NCBI GenBank assembly: GCA_016710595.1
Contig: JADJVM010000003.1
Location: forward strand, 1-64,000
Direction: 5' to 3'
DNA from: Niastella sp.
GTDB taxonomy: Bacteria > Bacteroidota > Bacteroidia > Chitinophagales > Chitinophagaceae
Length of the DNA: 64,000 nt
In this document: piece by piece, positions 37,401 to 47,177 of the stretch
Position numbering within the stretch: the stretch's first letter is position 1
How the letters are laid out: each line of letters begins with the position of its first letter
Position numbers and translations under genes: made by a program
The notes under the pieces: model-generated
Seen by the model: the letters and a program-made list of their open reading frames with translations, nothing else
Database searches by the model: none
What the model was told of the DNA's origin: nothing

Positions 37401-38474
37401 ATGAAAAAAAATTTCCTGTTATTCTCCGTTTTATTTGCATTGGCATTTACCTCTTGTTCTAAAAATGAGACACCCACTCCTCCTCAAAACGAACCCGCTA
37501 AAGGCTTGTATGTTTTAAGTGAAGGAAGTTTTGGACAAAACAACAGCAAATTAGGATTGTATAACATCAACAATAGCCAGTTTACCGGCAATTACTTTGT
37601 ACAGCAAAATCCTTCATTTCCGCTGGGGCTTGGCGATACCGGTAACGATCTTTTATTATATGGTGGTAAGTTATATATCGTAATGAATGTAAGCAGTTAT
37701 GTAATGGTTGTAAATCCAGTTAATGGAAAATTCATTGATAGTATTTCATTCCGTACATCAGCAGGCCTTCCTAAATATCCACGCAATGCAGCGGCATACA
37801 GCAATTATATATTTGTAACATCATCCGATGGTACGGTAAGTGCCATTGATACCCTTTCTTTGGCTATTACACATAGCATTCCTGTAGGTATAAATGCCGA
37901 AGGAATTGTTGCTGCCAACAATAAATTATATGTAACCAATTCCGGTCCGTTCACCGCAGGATATGATTCTACAGTTTCAATAATTGACCCGGTGAGTTTT
38001 AATGAAACACAGCGAATGGTTGTAGGCAAGAACCCGGTGGGTATCACCTCAGATGAAGCGGGTAACATATATATTAGTTGCCAGGGAGATTATACAACAC
38101 ATGGGCCAAAATTGGTAAAACTAAATACTGCTACACTCAGCATTACCAAAATAGCAGATACCGCCACTTCGGTTATAAAATATTTTAATGGATATATCTA
38201 TGCATTGGGTAGTTATTATGGATCACCCTATCCCCGCAAATTAAGCCTTACAGATTTTTCGGCAATGTCATCAAACTTTATTACTGATGGAACCGTAGTG
38301 GTATCGCCTTATAACATTACTATAGATCCACAATCGGAAGATGTATATATTTCCGATGCCAAAAATTATGTGAGTGCCGGTGAAGTTTTTTGTTTTGATA
38401 AAACCGGAAAAAAGAAATTCTCCTTCAGTACATCGCCGGGTGTAAGCCCTTCTAAAATTGCATTTACCAGGTAA
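37401..38474 (+). CDS. Surface beta-propeller lipoprotein of the B12 locus (BtuG-like)
   Basis: A 357-residue protein with lipobox FTSC (Cys about 20), then YVTN/DUF5074-type propeller repeats (GLYVLSEGSFGQNNSKLGLY, repeated NKLYVTNSG and VSIIDP blades). In Bacteroides, BtuG is a surface propeller lipoprotein that binds B12 tightly and sits on BtuB. Same order and riboswitch control here. The lipobox and blades are seen; the B12 role is from context. Confidence 0.8.
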   Translation: MKKNFLLFSVLFALAFTSCSKNETPTPPQNEPAKGLYVLSEGSFGQNNSKLGLYNINNSQFTGNYFVQQNPSFPLGLGDTGNDLLLYGGKLYIVMNVSSYVMVVNPVNGKFIDSISFRTSAGLPKYPRNAAAYSNYIFVTSSDGTVSAIDTLSLAITHSIPVGINAEGIVAANNKLYVTNSGPFTAGYDSTVSIIDPVSFNETQRMVVGKNPVGITSDEAGNIYISCQGDYTTHGPKLVKLNTATLSITKIADTATSVIKYFNGYIYALGSYYGSPYPRKLSLTDFSAMSSNFITDGTVVVSPYNITIDPQSEDVYISDAKNYVSAGEVFCFDKTGKKKFSFSTSPGVSPSKIAFTR

Positions 38475-38537
38475 ATACCCATCTAATGCTAACATTTAGG
38501 AAGTACAGGGTATTATATTTGCATATAATTTATTCGC

Positions 38538-39128
38538 ATGTTTGATTTTAGCAAGGTTTCCTTTCAGCAGATTCTTACCATAAGTTTTACCTTATTTGCG
38601 GTAATTGATATTTTAGGCTCAGTTCCTGTATTGGTTACACTTAAGAGTAAGATGGGTGGGCAAATCCGAAGCCTCCAGGCGACTTTAGCGAGCGGCGCTT
38701 TAATGATTTTATTCCTTTTTTTAGGCCAACAGTTTTTAAATTTACTGGGGTTAGATGTGAAGTCCTTTGCAGTAGCCGGTAGTATCGTAATTTTTATCCT
38801 GGGGCTGGAGATGGTATTGGGCTTAGAATTTTTTAAAGGAGATAACAATCCTAAAAGTGGCAGCGTAGTACCCATTGCTTTTCCATTGATAGCAGGATCT
38901 GGCACCCTTACCACCATCATGTCTTTAAAAGCGAATTATTACGATGTAAATATTTTCATAAGCATACTCATAAACCTGGTAGTGGTGTTCCTGGTACTCC
39001 ATTCGTTAAAATGGATTGAAAAAGCGCTTGGGCCAAATGGTTTAATAGTAGTGAGAAAATTCTTTGGTGTAATTTTGCTGGCGATTGCCATAAAAATATT
39101 TGCAACCAATGCACATGGGTTACTGTAA
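38538..39128 (+). CDS. MarC family integral membrane protein
   Basis: A 196-residue protein with about six membrane helices and the UPF0056/MarC patterns FAVIDILGSVPVLV at the N-terminus, IFILGLEMVLG, and PIAFPLIAGSGTLTTIMSL in the middle. The physiological role of the family is unclear (the antibiotic-resistance name is historical). 63 bp after the B12 locus; the final helix is followed closely by the tRNA-Arg gene. Confidence 0.9.
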   Translation: MFDFSKVSFQQILTISFTLFAVIDILGSVPVLVTLKSKMGGQIRSLQATLASGALMILFLFLGQQFLNLLGLDVKSFAVAGSIVIFILGLEMVLGLEFFKGDNNPKSGSVVPIAFPLIAGSGTLTTIMSLKANYYDVNIFISILINLVVVFLVLHSLKWIEKALGPNGLIVVRKFFGVILLAIAIKIFATNAHGLL

Positions 39129-39199
39129 ATTGTTTTTGTAAATCCCTTTTTTTATATTTTCTTCGCCGCCGGTAAAGAAGATATTCAAATTTTTTAATT

Positions 39200-39271
39200 G
39201 GCCTCGTCGTACAATGGATAGTATATGAGTTTCCGAAGCTCCAGATCCAGGTTCGATTCCTGGCGAGGCCA
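39200..39271 (+). tRNA. tRNA-Arg (anticodon CCG)
   Basis: Acceptor arms GGCCTCG (39200-39206) and CGAGGCC (39264-39270) pair fully, with discriminator A at 39271. D stem GTAC/GTAT, anticodon loop TTCCGAA (39231-39237) giving CCG, and T arm CCAGG-TTCGATT-CCTGG. No encoded CCA. A terminator hairpin follows. Confidence 0.93.
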
Positions 39272-39279
39272 CAAAAAAT

Positions 39280-39301
39280 ACGCTCCCTGTAAAGGGAGCG
39301 T
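39280..39301. terminator. Terminator after tRNA-Arg
   Basis: ACGCTCCC and GGGAGCGT form an 8-bp GC-rich stem with a TGTAAA loop, followed by TT on the plus strand. Confidence 0.75.
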
Positions 39302-39339
39302 TTCGCTTAAACCTATTAAAACACAAGAATGAAAGCCTT

Positions 39340-39699
39340 TTATTTTGCTACCAAAACTTTTCCTTTCATTACAGGATGCAGGCTACAGTAATAATTAAAT
39401 GAGGTATCAACCTTTATTTTAAATTCCTGGTTTGTTGGCAGATCCTTAGAAGCCCAGGCTTTATTTTCTTCTGTTACGTTATGGGTAACGATGTCTTTGT
39501 TTATAAATAAAACCGTATCACCCGGGGCCACGGTTACCTGTTGGGGATTGAATTGCATATTTTGTATTTCTACCCTTTTGGTTTCTGCTGCAGGTACCGC
39601 TTCCTGAGTAACGGTATCCTGGTTGCTTTTATCATTTTTTGATGTGCAGGCCAGCAAACCCAGGATGCATACAATGGTTATAATGATAAAGCGTTTCAT
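39340..39699 (-). CDS. Cupredoxin-domain lipoprotein
   Basis: A 119-residue protein with signal peptide and lipobox LLAC (Cys 18). The plastocyanin-like fold is seen in VEIQNMQFNPQQVTVAPGDTV. The type 1 copper ligands are visible: His in THNVTEE, then Cys, His and Met in YYCSLHPVMKG. Likely a periplasmic or membrane-anchored electron carrier. The start overlaps the DUF4142 gene stop by 4 bp, so they are an operon. Confidence 0.88.
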   Translation of the reverse strand: MKRFIIITIVCILGLLACTSKNDKSNQDTVTQEAVPAAETKRVEIQNMQFNPQQVTVAPGDTVLFINKDIVTHNVTEENKAWASKDLPTNQEFKIKVDTSFNYYCSLHPVMKGKVLVAK

Positions 39700-40244
39700 T
39701 TATTAATAGATTTATTAAGCATTTCAGCATGTGCCAGGTGTTCTTTTAAAGCGGGCATCACTTTTACTAACAAAGCCTTTAATTCTGCATTTTTGGCCTG
39801 TGGAATTAATAAGGTTTCTACAGCACCTATTACGGCTTTATGGTATGCCACTTCATTGCTAATATACGCCTTATCAAACGCAACGCCTTTTTTAGCTTTT
39901 AATTTTTTGATTGTAGTTTTTTCACCGTCCAACAAACTTTTAGTAACGGCATTCGTTTTGGGTGTAACCCCAAGTTTTGTTACCAATGCTACAGCCTGGT
40001 CAATAATAGCTTTATGGTCATTTGCCATGGTATGTGCAAAATTGAGCACTTCCGCATTTTTTGATCTCAGCAATGCAATATTGGCATAATCAATATCAAT
40101 TTGATTGGCCGTTACGGCTACTGAAGCTATTTCGGGATCAGTAAGTGTTGTTGATTTTTGTGCTTTTGATTCCAATCCATAAAACAACAGGGCACTCAGT
40201 AAAAGTACAAACTGTATGAAGCCCTGATTTTTTAACTTTTTCAT
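39696..40244 (-). CDS. DUF4142 (ferritin-like fold) exported protein
   Basis: A 182-residue protein from ATG 40244, where the signal peptide begins (ending LESKAQKSTTLTD); the frame opens earlier without signal features. The mature protein is the helical DUF4142 domain (SKNAEVLNFAHTMANDHKAI, and AYHKAVIGAVETLLIPQAKN). Function unknown; often stress-linked in Bacteroidota. Translationally coupled to the cupredoxin gene. Confidence 0.88.
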   Translation of the reverse strand: MKKLKNQGFIQFVLLLSALLFYGLESKAQKSTTLTDPEIASVAVTANQIDIDYANIALLRSKNAEVLNFAHTMANDHKAIIDQAVALVTKLGVTPKTNAVTKSLLDGEKTTIKKLKAKKGVAFDKAYISNEVAYHKAVIGAVETLLIPQAKNAELKALLVKVMPALKEHLAHAEMLNKSINK

Positions 40245-40600
40245 TGTTTTGTATTTTAATTTATTATTGGAGTAGGTAATTGCTAAAAAGGTTACAAAAA
40301 AAATCATTTCAAATAGGTTCTTTCTATTATACACTTATTATGTAACAAAGTATAGGTTTCATTTTTTTTAATGAATAAGTTTTAGTATATTCATTCAACT
40401 TGAAAAAGCATATTACGATATTGAATATACATCTGCAACAAGGCCTCACAGGCCTTATAGATTGTATTGTACTTCACAAGCAACCTCGCTTCTTTTTTCC
40501 TGCACAAAAAGTCTTCATTGGGATAGCCCCGGCCTGGTAATAAGGTATTATCATTCCGGGGAATTGATTCACCCTATTTTTCATTTATAATTTTTTTATC
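40245..40600. other. Divergent intergenic region
   Basis: Between the DUF4142 gene (minus) and a small membrane protein gene (plus). A perfect inverted repeat AAGGCCT-CAC-AGGCCTT at 40440-40456 is the only clear structure; it could be an operator or a small hairpin. No small gene is evident. Confidence 0.4.
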
Positions 40601-40900
40601 ATGCTTAAATACCAAAATAGGTCAGCTTTACTGACTAGTTTTATCATATTATTAATTGCTGCCAACTTATTTATTATCCGCCTGGCTCTCACACATGATC
40701 CCGAATACCTGTGGCTAATGATGGGTACGTTACCCATTTTATTGTTAATGATCCACATAAAAATTTCAGAGCCTCTTGCTCACCCGGAACTTAGGGAGAA
40801 AAAAAGGGCAAGACAAATGGCAGAACAAACAAATACCATGTATTCACCATATTCAATAAAGCCTAAATTGAAGGAAAAAGAAGTTGCATTGCTACAATAA
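40601..40900 (+). CDS. Small membrane protein of unknown function
   Basis: 99 residues with two likely membrane helices (about 10-30 and 38-55) and a basic/polar C-terminal tail (REKKRARQMAEQ). No family recognised. Convergent with the response regulator gene at 40929, 28 bp apart. Confidence 0.6.
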   Translation: MLKYQNRSALLTSFIILLIAANLFIIRLALTHDPEYLWLMMGTLPILLLMIHIKISEPLAHPELREKKRARQMAEQTNTMYSPYSIKPKLKEKEVALLQ

Positions 40901-40928
40901 AAAAATGGAGCGAAATATTTTGAATGAA

Positions 40929-41555
40929 TTAAAAGTGATAGAGCATTGCAAGGTCTTTTAATTCTAACAAATTTTTGATTTGCAATTTTTCAAAAATCTT
41001 TGATTTATGGGTACCTACAGTAGATACCTGCAAGCTTAAGATGTTGGCTATTTTGCTTACGGTATGTCCGTTGAGTAACAAATTTACGATCTCAAACTCT
41101 CTACTGGTAAGTGTATTGAAAAGATTATCATCCTTATGCTTACCCACGGTGTTGGTCATCGCTTCTGCTACGGTACTGCTCATATACCTCCCATTATTAA
41201 GTATCCTGCTCACTGCATTTTTTAATTCCTGTAGTGGTGCATCTTTACTTAAGAATCCACGGGCGCCCGCCTGTAAGAAATGTTTGGCATATAAAATTTC
41301 CGGGCTCATGGTAAAGACCAGCACTTTAAGACCCGGAAATTTTCTTTTTAAATGATCCATAAACCCCAATGCATCTCCCCCGGGCATTTGTACATCGAGC
41401 AAAACCAGGTCGTAACCAGTTTCTTTTATTAGCTCCAGTGCATAGTTTTCATTTTCAGCTTCATCAATTCTTGCATCGGCATAAAAATCAGAAAGTAAAA
41501 GTTTAATTCCCGATCGCACTACTACATGATCATCAACGATTAAAAAATTTTTCAT
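40929..41555 (-). CDS. NarL/FixJ-type response regulator
   Basis: A 208-residue protein. The receiver domain (1-120) has the acidic pocket DDH at 8-10, phospho-acceptor Asp in LVLLDVQMPGG, and Lys in LSKDAP. The LuxR-type helix-turn-helix is at about 145-205 (LTSREFEIVNLLLNGHTVSK). Transcribed divergently from the histidine kinase at 41680 (124 bp between), its most likely partner. Confidence 0.9.
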   Translation of the reverse strand: MKNFLIVDDHVVVRSGIKLLLSDFYADARIDEAENENYALELIKETGYDLVLLDVQMPGGDALGFMDHLKRKFPGLKVLVFTMSPEILYAKHFLQAGARGFLSKDAPLQELKNAVSRILNNGRYMSSTVAEAMTNTVGKHKDDNLFNTLTSREFEIVNLLLNGHTVSKIANILSLQVSTVGTHKSKIFEKLQIKNLLELKDLAMLYHF

Positions 41556-41679
41556 AAAGTATTGTAATCTATTTTAACAGGATACTGCAAATTTACAAAT
41601 TAACAATGCTGTATAAAAGAGGAGTTTTACGTAAGGAATGCTGCTGAAAAAAAATTAAATTGTGTGATATTTCCGCAGT

Positions 41680-42780
41680 ATGTTCCCGGTATCGCCTTTT
41701 CATATCATACTATTTACAGCACCCGGCTCACAAGTAACCGCATTACAAGATGCTTTGAGTAAATGTGACCTACCCATCCATGAACTATTATTTGTACATA
41801 CACTTCCACAACTTTCTCAAAACTTAAATAAGCATAAAAATAATCTTATTCTTTACCAGGCAGCTAAACCCAGGCAGGCATTTTTTGAAATGTATTGTAA
41901 AAAATTCTGGCACACTCCATGCATCCTTTTTACAACCAGTGATTTTCTGGACACCCAGCGAATAAAAATCCCAATCTCAATGCCTGCAATAATTATTAAA
42001 AAAATAAATTCACAGGTACTGGATGCTCTTATCCCAATTGTTATAAACAACCGAATGATAACAGGCGAACTGGAACTTAGTAAAGAAAGATTTAAACAGG
42101 TACAGCAAGCATCCGAAAGTATGGTATGGCAAGATGCAGAAAGGCAAACAAATCAAAATGAAATAACAAAAGCAGTGATTGAAGCACAGGAATTAGAAAG
42201 AAGCGCTATCGGAAAAGAACTGCATGACAACATCAATCAATTATTGGTTACGGCAAAGCTTTATATTGAACATGCCCAGTCGCACAACGACCAAAGTGGA
42301 ATGATATTGCAAGATGCTGTAAAGCTTATCGGCACAGCAGTAGAAGATATAAGGAGTTTATCAAAAAGACTGGTACCTGCATCACTTGGCCATAGCGGCT
42401 TAAAAATGGCAGTTGAAGATTTAGCCGCCAGTATCAGGGTCTTGAATAAATTTGATATTCAAATAAAGTGGAAAAATTTTAAAGAAACTTGTGTAGCTGA
42501 AAATTTTAAACTTACCATTTACCGCATTGTACAGGAACAATTAAATAATATCATCCGCCATGCCGGAGCAAATAATGTACTCATCCAGGTATGGGTGCAT
42601 CATAAAATTTTTGAATTAAAAATCACCGATGATGGCCAGGGCTTTGACCCCCATGAAAAAAAACAAGGCCTGGGATTAAAAAATATTCGCAGCCGGGCAC
42701 AGTTACACCGGGGCCAGGTATTTATTGAATCGGAGAAAAATAAAGGATGTTGCCTTAGGCTGATATTTCAATTACCTTAG
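41680..42780 (+). CDS. Histidine kinase, NarL-partner (HisKA_3) type
   Basis: A 366-residue soluble kinase with no membrane segment. HisKA_3 phospho-acceptor site is in ELERSAIGKELHDNINQLL (His about residue 187). The HATPase domain follows with IVQEQLNNIIRHAGANN, ITDDGQGFDPHEK and GLGLKNIRSRAQLH. The N-terminal 130 residues alternate strands and helices like a receiver (IILFTAPGSQ, LILYQA, CILFTTSDFL, AIIIKK) but lack the phospho-Asp, so a pseudo-receiver is possible. Confidence 0.85.
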   Translation: MFPVSPFHIILFTAPGSQVTALQDALSKCDLPIHELLFVHTLPQLSQNLNKHKNNLILYQAAKPRQAFFEMYCKKFWHTPCILFTTSDFLDTQRIKIPISMPAIIIKKINSQVLDALIPIVINNRMITGELELSKERFKQVQQASESMVWQDAERQTNQNEITKAVIEAQELERSAIGKELHDNINQLLVTAKLYIEHAQSHNDQSGMILQDAVKLIGTAVEDIRSLSKRLVPASLGHSGLKMAVEDLAASIRVLNKFDIQIKWKNFKETCVAENFKLTIYRIVQEQLNNIIRHAGANNVLIQVWVHHKIFELKITDDGQGFDPHEKKQGLGLKNIRSRAQLHRGQVFIESEKNKGCCLRLIFQLP

Positions 42781-42841
42781 TACAGCAATAAAATGCCAGT
42801 TGTACAGACTTATAGTAAATTTGCAATACTAAAATTTTTTC

Positions 42842-45800
42842 ATGGAAAGTAAACTTACCGATGCACGCATACGGCTTACTTTTATTATCTCTTTTTTCAT
42901 CATGAGTGTGTTCCTGTTGCTTACGTTTATCAATATGCGTAAAGCAGAAACGGCCAGTGGTGATGTGAAAGCATCATTAGACCTGTTGCTCAGGCTGGAA
43001 AGTACCATCATTGATCTCAATGGGATGCATGCAGCTCAAACAGGTTTTTCTATCTCTGGTGATGAAAAATTTTTACAACCTTTTTACGATAACCTAAACC
43101 GTATAAGGAGGGACACCACTTTCCTGGCTCAAATTTATTTATACGACGATGAAACCATTCATCTTAAAACAGAATTATTACAAAAATTAAATGCCCAAAT
43201 TACCCATTCAAAACAAAATGTTGAAATAAGGAAACTTTATGGGGCAGACTCTGCCCTTATCCACATGAGAGTAGGGCGTGGTGATGAACAGTTTAAAAAC
43301 ATCGGAGTATTTATAGATAATATTAAAAAATTCAAAAGAAGTTCGCTCGAACAAACAAATACCAAACTTAAGCAGTATGCCCGCCGTATTACCGGTGAAT
43401 TCTTTATCCTGGTAGTTTTGTTTTTTGGCATTTTATATTACAGCCTTAAAACCATCAACAAAGAGTTTCATATTTGGGAAGAAAATGAACAGTCTTTACG
43501 TTTTAATGCTTCCGTAGTGCAAAACATTTCGGATCCTATTATTACGCTTGATAATAAACGATTTATTACCAACTGGAATAGCCAGGCAGAGAAATTATAT
43601 GGGTATAAAGAGGATGAAGTAGCCGGGAGAAAAATAAATGAAGTATTAAAAAGTGAATACCCCCAGCAAATTGAAAAAATAGAAGAGCAAATTCTTACTA
43701 CCGGGAGTTGGAAGGGGGAAATGATTCATTACGCAAAGAATGGCGAAAAATTATTTGTAGAAGTTAGTACATCAGGTATTAAAAATGAAGATGGTGAAAT
43801 GTTAGGCACCGTTCAGGTAATTAGAAATATTACTGAAAGAAAGTATTTACAAAACGAATTACAAAATTTAAATCAGAACCTGGAACAGCAGGTAAATGCA
43901 AAAGCCGCAGAACTTACCAGCGTATTTGAGCGGATAACGGATGCCTTTATTGCCTTAGATAATAATTGGAATTATACTTATATCAATAAAAAGGCCGAAG
44001 AGATGCATGGTAAGCCAGCCGCCGAAATGCTTGGCAAAAATATTTGGGAGCAATTTCCAGATGTAGTATTAGAGCCTTTTTATGATGCTTTACAAACGGC
44101 CAAGGAAACACAGCTCCCCCAGCGGTTACAATTATATTTTTCCAAAACAGGCAGATGGTTCGAAGACCTGATCTATCCAACAGAAGATGGTATCTCCGTG
44201 TATTATCATGACATCACTGAAAAACGCAAAGCAGATCTTGCGCTAGAACAGATTCATGAAAAATTAAGTTTTCACATCAACAATACACCCATGGGGGTGA
44301 TTGAATTTGACAGCAACCTGAATATTTTACAATGGAACCAGCAGGCAGAAAAAATATTTGGCTGGACGTCGCAGGAAATTGTTGAAAACAATATCTCCTT
44401 TGACCGCCTTGTTTATAAAGAAGATATTTTAAAAGTAGATGAAGTAATACACAGTTTGATGTATAAAAGCATCATCAATAATGTAGTGACCAATAGAAAC
44501 AATACTAAAGATGGCCATGTAATTATTTGTGAATGGTATAATTCTGTATTGAAAGATGAAGCTGGTAAAGTAATCGGCATCATGTCGCTGGTACTTGATG
44601 TAACACAAAGAAAAAAAGTGGAGGCCGAGTTATTGGAAGCAGAAGCTAAATTTAGGAACCTGGTAGAACAAACCGTAATAGGGGTATATATTTTACAAAA
44701 TGATGAATTTGTTTACAGCAATCCACGCTTTGCAGAAATCTTTGGATATGAACCAAACGAGCCACTTGAAACTTTTACACAAAACATATTGTATCCACAA
44801 AACCAAGAGTCTATATTAAAACATATTCATACCATAAAAGAAAAAGAAAAAGAAACATTAAACTTTGATACAAAAATTAAAACCAAATCAGGGGCTTATA
44901 TTGATATAGAAGCAAACTGTACCTATACCATTTACAAAGGAAAGCCTGCAATTATTGGTACTTTTATTGATATCACAGAAAGAAAAAAAAACCTCGAATT
45001 ACTGCAAGCTTCCGAGCAAGCCCTAAAAGTTTCAAACGAAAGGTTTATGCTTGTATCTAAGGCAACCAATGATGCCGTATGGGATTGGGATCTTGCTACC
45101 GACCAAATTTGGGGAAATGAAAGCTATTGCAAATTACTGGGTGTGAATAATAGCGATGGCCTTCGGTTCAGTAATTTTATTGACCGGCTACATCCTGAAG
45201 ACAGGGATAAAGTAATTGAAAACTTTAAACAGGCAATACACAGGCAGGACCGCATCCTTTCGGAAGAGTTCAGAATGCGAAATGAAAAAGGTGACTATCT
45301 TACGGTATATGACCAGGCGTATGTACTTTATGATTTAGAAAATAAAGGGTATCGTATGTTAGGCGCTATGCAGGATATTACCGAACTCCGCAAATCGGCC
45401 AGGCAACTAACCATGGAAAAGGAATTGTCTGATTCTATTATTAACAGCTTGCCCGGTTTGTTTTATTTATTCAATAAAAAAGGCAAATTGCTCAGGTGGA
45501 ATCAAAATATGATTACCGTTACCGGCTATACCAATGAAGAAATGGAATTAAAATCTGTGCTTGACTTTTTAACAGATAAAAATTATGCGCAATATAAAAT
45601 AGAAGAAGCATTCAGAGAAGGAGAAGCCAGCCTGGAAACAGGGTTGATTATAAAATCGGGAACAACCATTCCCTATTACTTTAATGCAAGTGTTACCAAT
45701 TATGAGGGAGAGGAATGTTTATTGGGAGTAGGTATTGATATTTCTGAACGGGTACTGTCGCAACAAAAATTAAAGCAAAGTGAAGAAAATTTCCGCACGC

Positions 45801-47173
45801 TCATTGAGCAAGCATCGGATGGCATCTTTATTTGTAACAGTGACATGATATTCCTGGATATGAATAGCAGCGCTACCAAACTATCCGGTTATCCTAAAGA
45901 AGAATTAATTGGCATGAACATGTTCGATATTTTAGAAAAAGTAGATGTAAATAGCCCGGAGGCCATGAATGTGGATGAATTAAAAAAAGGGAATGTTATT
46001 ATAAAAGAAAGAAAAATTAAGACAAAAGATGGACAGGTAAAAGATGTAGAAATAAGTGCCAAATTGCTGGTAGATGGCCGGTTCCAGGGAATTGTAAGGG
46101 ATATTACTTCCCGTAAACTGGCAGCCGAAGCGCTAAAAATTTCGGAAAACAAATACCGGCTGTTGTTTAATCAAAATCCATTACCGATGTGGATGCTTAA
46201 TAAAAAAGACAAATCTTTTATTGATGTGAACCAGGCAGCCATTAATTTTTATGGATATAGCAAAGAGGCATTTTTACACATGCAGGAGCAAGACCTGCAA
46301 GCCGGGCTCGTACTCGCCGGTAATGAAGAAGGTAGCTCAAATGATATCATCAGCATTTGGCAGCATCGTAAAAAAGACGGCAGCCTGGTGAAAGTAAATA
46401 TCCTGGAACATACCATTTATTACGAAGGTAAAGAAGCTATTTTAGTATTGGCAAACGATGTTACCGATAAATTAAAAGCAGAGGAAAACTTAAAAAAATC
46501 GCATGAAGAATTGCGCCAATTGGCCATCCATTTAGAAAATATTCGGGAAGCAGAGCGTACCCACATGGCCCGGGAAATACATGATGAATTAGGCCAGCAA
46601 TTAACCGGCTTAAAGATGGACATCTCCTGGATAAGTAAAAAAATATATACAGATGATAAAGCTGTAACAGAGAAGATGCAAGACACCATTCAACTTATTG
46701 ATGGTACGATTATTACCGTAAGGCGTATTGCTACCCAGCTACGGCCCAGTATTTTAGATGATTTAGGATTGGTAGCAGCTATGGAATGGCAAAGTGAAGA
46801 ATTTGAAAAAAGATCAGAAATAAAAACTCATTTTACATCTGCATCCATATCGCAACAGGTAGAAGCACATATTGCTACGGCTGTATTTAGAATATTCCAG
46901 GAAAGCTTAACGAATGTATTACGGCATTCTGGTGCCACTGAAGTAAATGCATTTTTAGAAATTAATGAGGCTTACCTGGAGTTGAGAATTCAGGATAATG
47001 GCATGGGTTTTTTACTTAATGAAATAGAAAATAAAAAGACGCTGGGCTTATTGGGTATGAAGGAAAGGGTTACATTACTGGGAGGCTCATACGAAATTAC
47101 CAGTGAGCCGGGGCAGGGGACATTCGTGAGAATAATTGTACCTTTAAATCATATACAGCCTTCCATAAATTAA
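42842..47173 (+). CDS. Membrane histidine kinase with CHASE3-like domain and eight PAS domains
   Basis: 1443 residues. The first helix is at 13-33, then a CHASE3-like extracytoplasmic domain (about 35-185; MHAAQTGFSISGDEKFL), then a second helix near 185-205. I count eight PAS units by their starts: NISDPIITLD, ITDAFIALD, NTPMGVIEF, QTVIGVYIL, ATNDAVWDWD, SLPGLFYLF, QASDGIFIC and QNPLPMWML. The kinase core follows with HisKA_3 (EAERTHMAREIHDELGQQL) and HATPase (ESLTNVLRHSGATE, DNGMGF, GLLGMKERV). Four bp before its response regulator. The signals sensed cannot be read. Confidence 0.9.
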   Translation: MESKLTDARIRLTFIISFFIMSVFLLLTFINMRKAETASGDVKASLDLLLRLESTIIDLNGMHAAQTGFSISGDEKFLQPFYDNLNRIRRDTTFLAQIYLYDDETIHLKTELLQKLNAQITHSKQNVEIRKLYGADSALIHMRVGRGDEQFKNIGVFIDNIKKFKRSSLEQTNTKLKQYARRITGEFFILVVLFFGILYYSLKTINKEFHIWEENEQSLRFNASVVQNISDPIITLDNKRFITNWNSQAEKLYGYKEDEVAGRKINEVLKSEYPQQIEKIEEQILTTGSWKGEMIHYAKNGEKLFVEVSTSGIKNEDGEMLGTVQVIRNITERKYLQNELQNLNQNLEQQVNAKAAELTSVFERITDAFIALDNNWNYTYINKKAEEMHGKPAAEMLGKNIWEQFPDVVLEPFYDALQTAKETQLPQRLQLYFSKTGRWFEDLIYPTEDGISVYYHDITEKRKADLALEQIHEKLSFHINNTPMGVIEFDSNLNILQWNQQAEKIFGWTSQEIVENNISFDRLVYKEDILKVDEVIHSLMYKSIINNVVTNRNNTKDGHVIICEWYNSVLKDEAGKVIGIMSLVLDVTQRKKVEAELLEAEAKFRNLVEQTVIGVYILQNDEFVYSNPRFAEIFGYEPNEPLETFTQNILYPQNQESILKHIHTIKEKEKETLNFDTKIKTKSGAYIDIEANCTYTIYKGKPAIIGTFIDITERKKNLELLQASEQALKVSNERFMLVSKATNDAVWDWDLATDQIWGNESYCKLLGVNNSDGLRFSNFIDRLHPEDRDKVIENFKQAIHRQDRILSEEFRMRNEKGDYLTVYDQAYVLYDLENKGYRMLGAMQDITELRKSARQLTMEKELSDSIINSLPGLFYLFNKKGKLLRWNQNMITVTGYTNEEMELKSVLDFLTDKNYAQYKIEEAFREGEASLETGLIIKSGTTIPYYFNASVTNYEGEECLLGVGIDISERVLSQQKLKQSEENFRTLIEQASDGIFICNSDMIFLDMNSSATKLSGYPKEELIGMNMFDILEKVDVNSPEAMNVDELKKGNVIIKERKIKTKDGQVKDVEISAKLLVDGRFQGIVRDITSRKLAAEALKISENKYRLLFNQNPLPMWMLNKKDKSFIDVNQAAINFYGYSKEAFLHMQEQDLQAGLVLAGNEEGSSNDIISIWQHRKKDGSLVKVNILEHTIYYEGKEAILVLANDVTDKLKAEENLKKSHEELRQLAIHLENIREAERTHMAREIHDELGQQLTGLKMDISWISKKIYTDDKAVTEKMQDTIQLIDGTIITVRRIATQLRPSILDDLGLVAAMEWQSEEFEKRSEIKTHFTSASISQQVEAHIATAVFRIFQESLTNVLRHSGATEVNAFLEINEAYLELRIQDNGMGFLLNEIENKKTLGLLGMKERVTLLGGSYEITSEPGQGTFVRIIVPLNHIQPSIN

Positions 47174-47177
47174 TAAC

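Noticed and set aside
39120..39326. Minus-strand open frame over the tRNA-Arg region
   Set aside because: It is antisense to a well-supported tRNA and its terminator.
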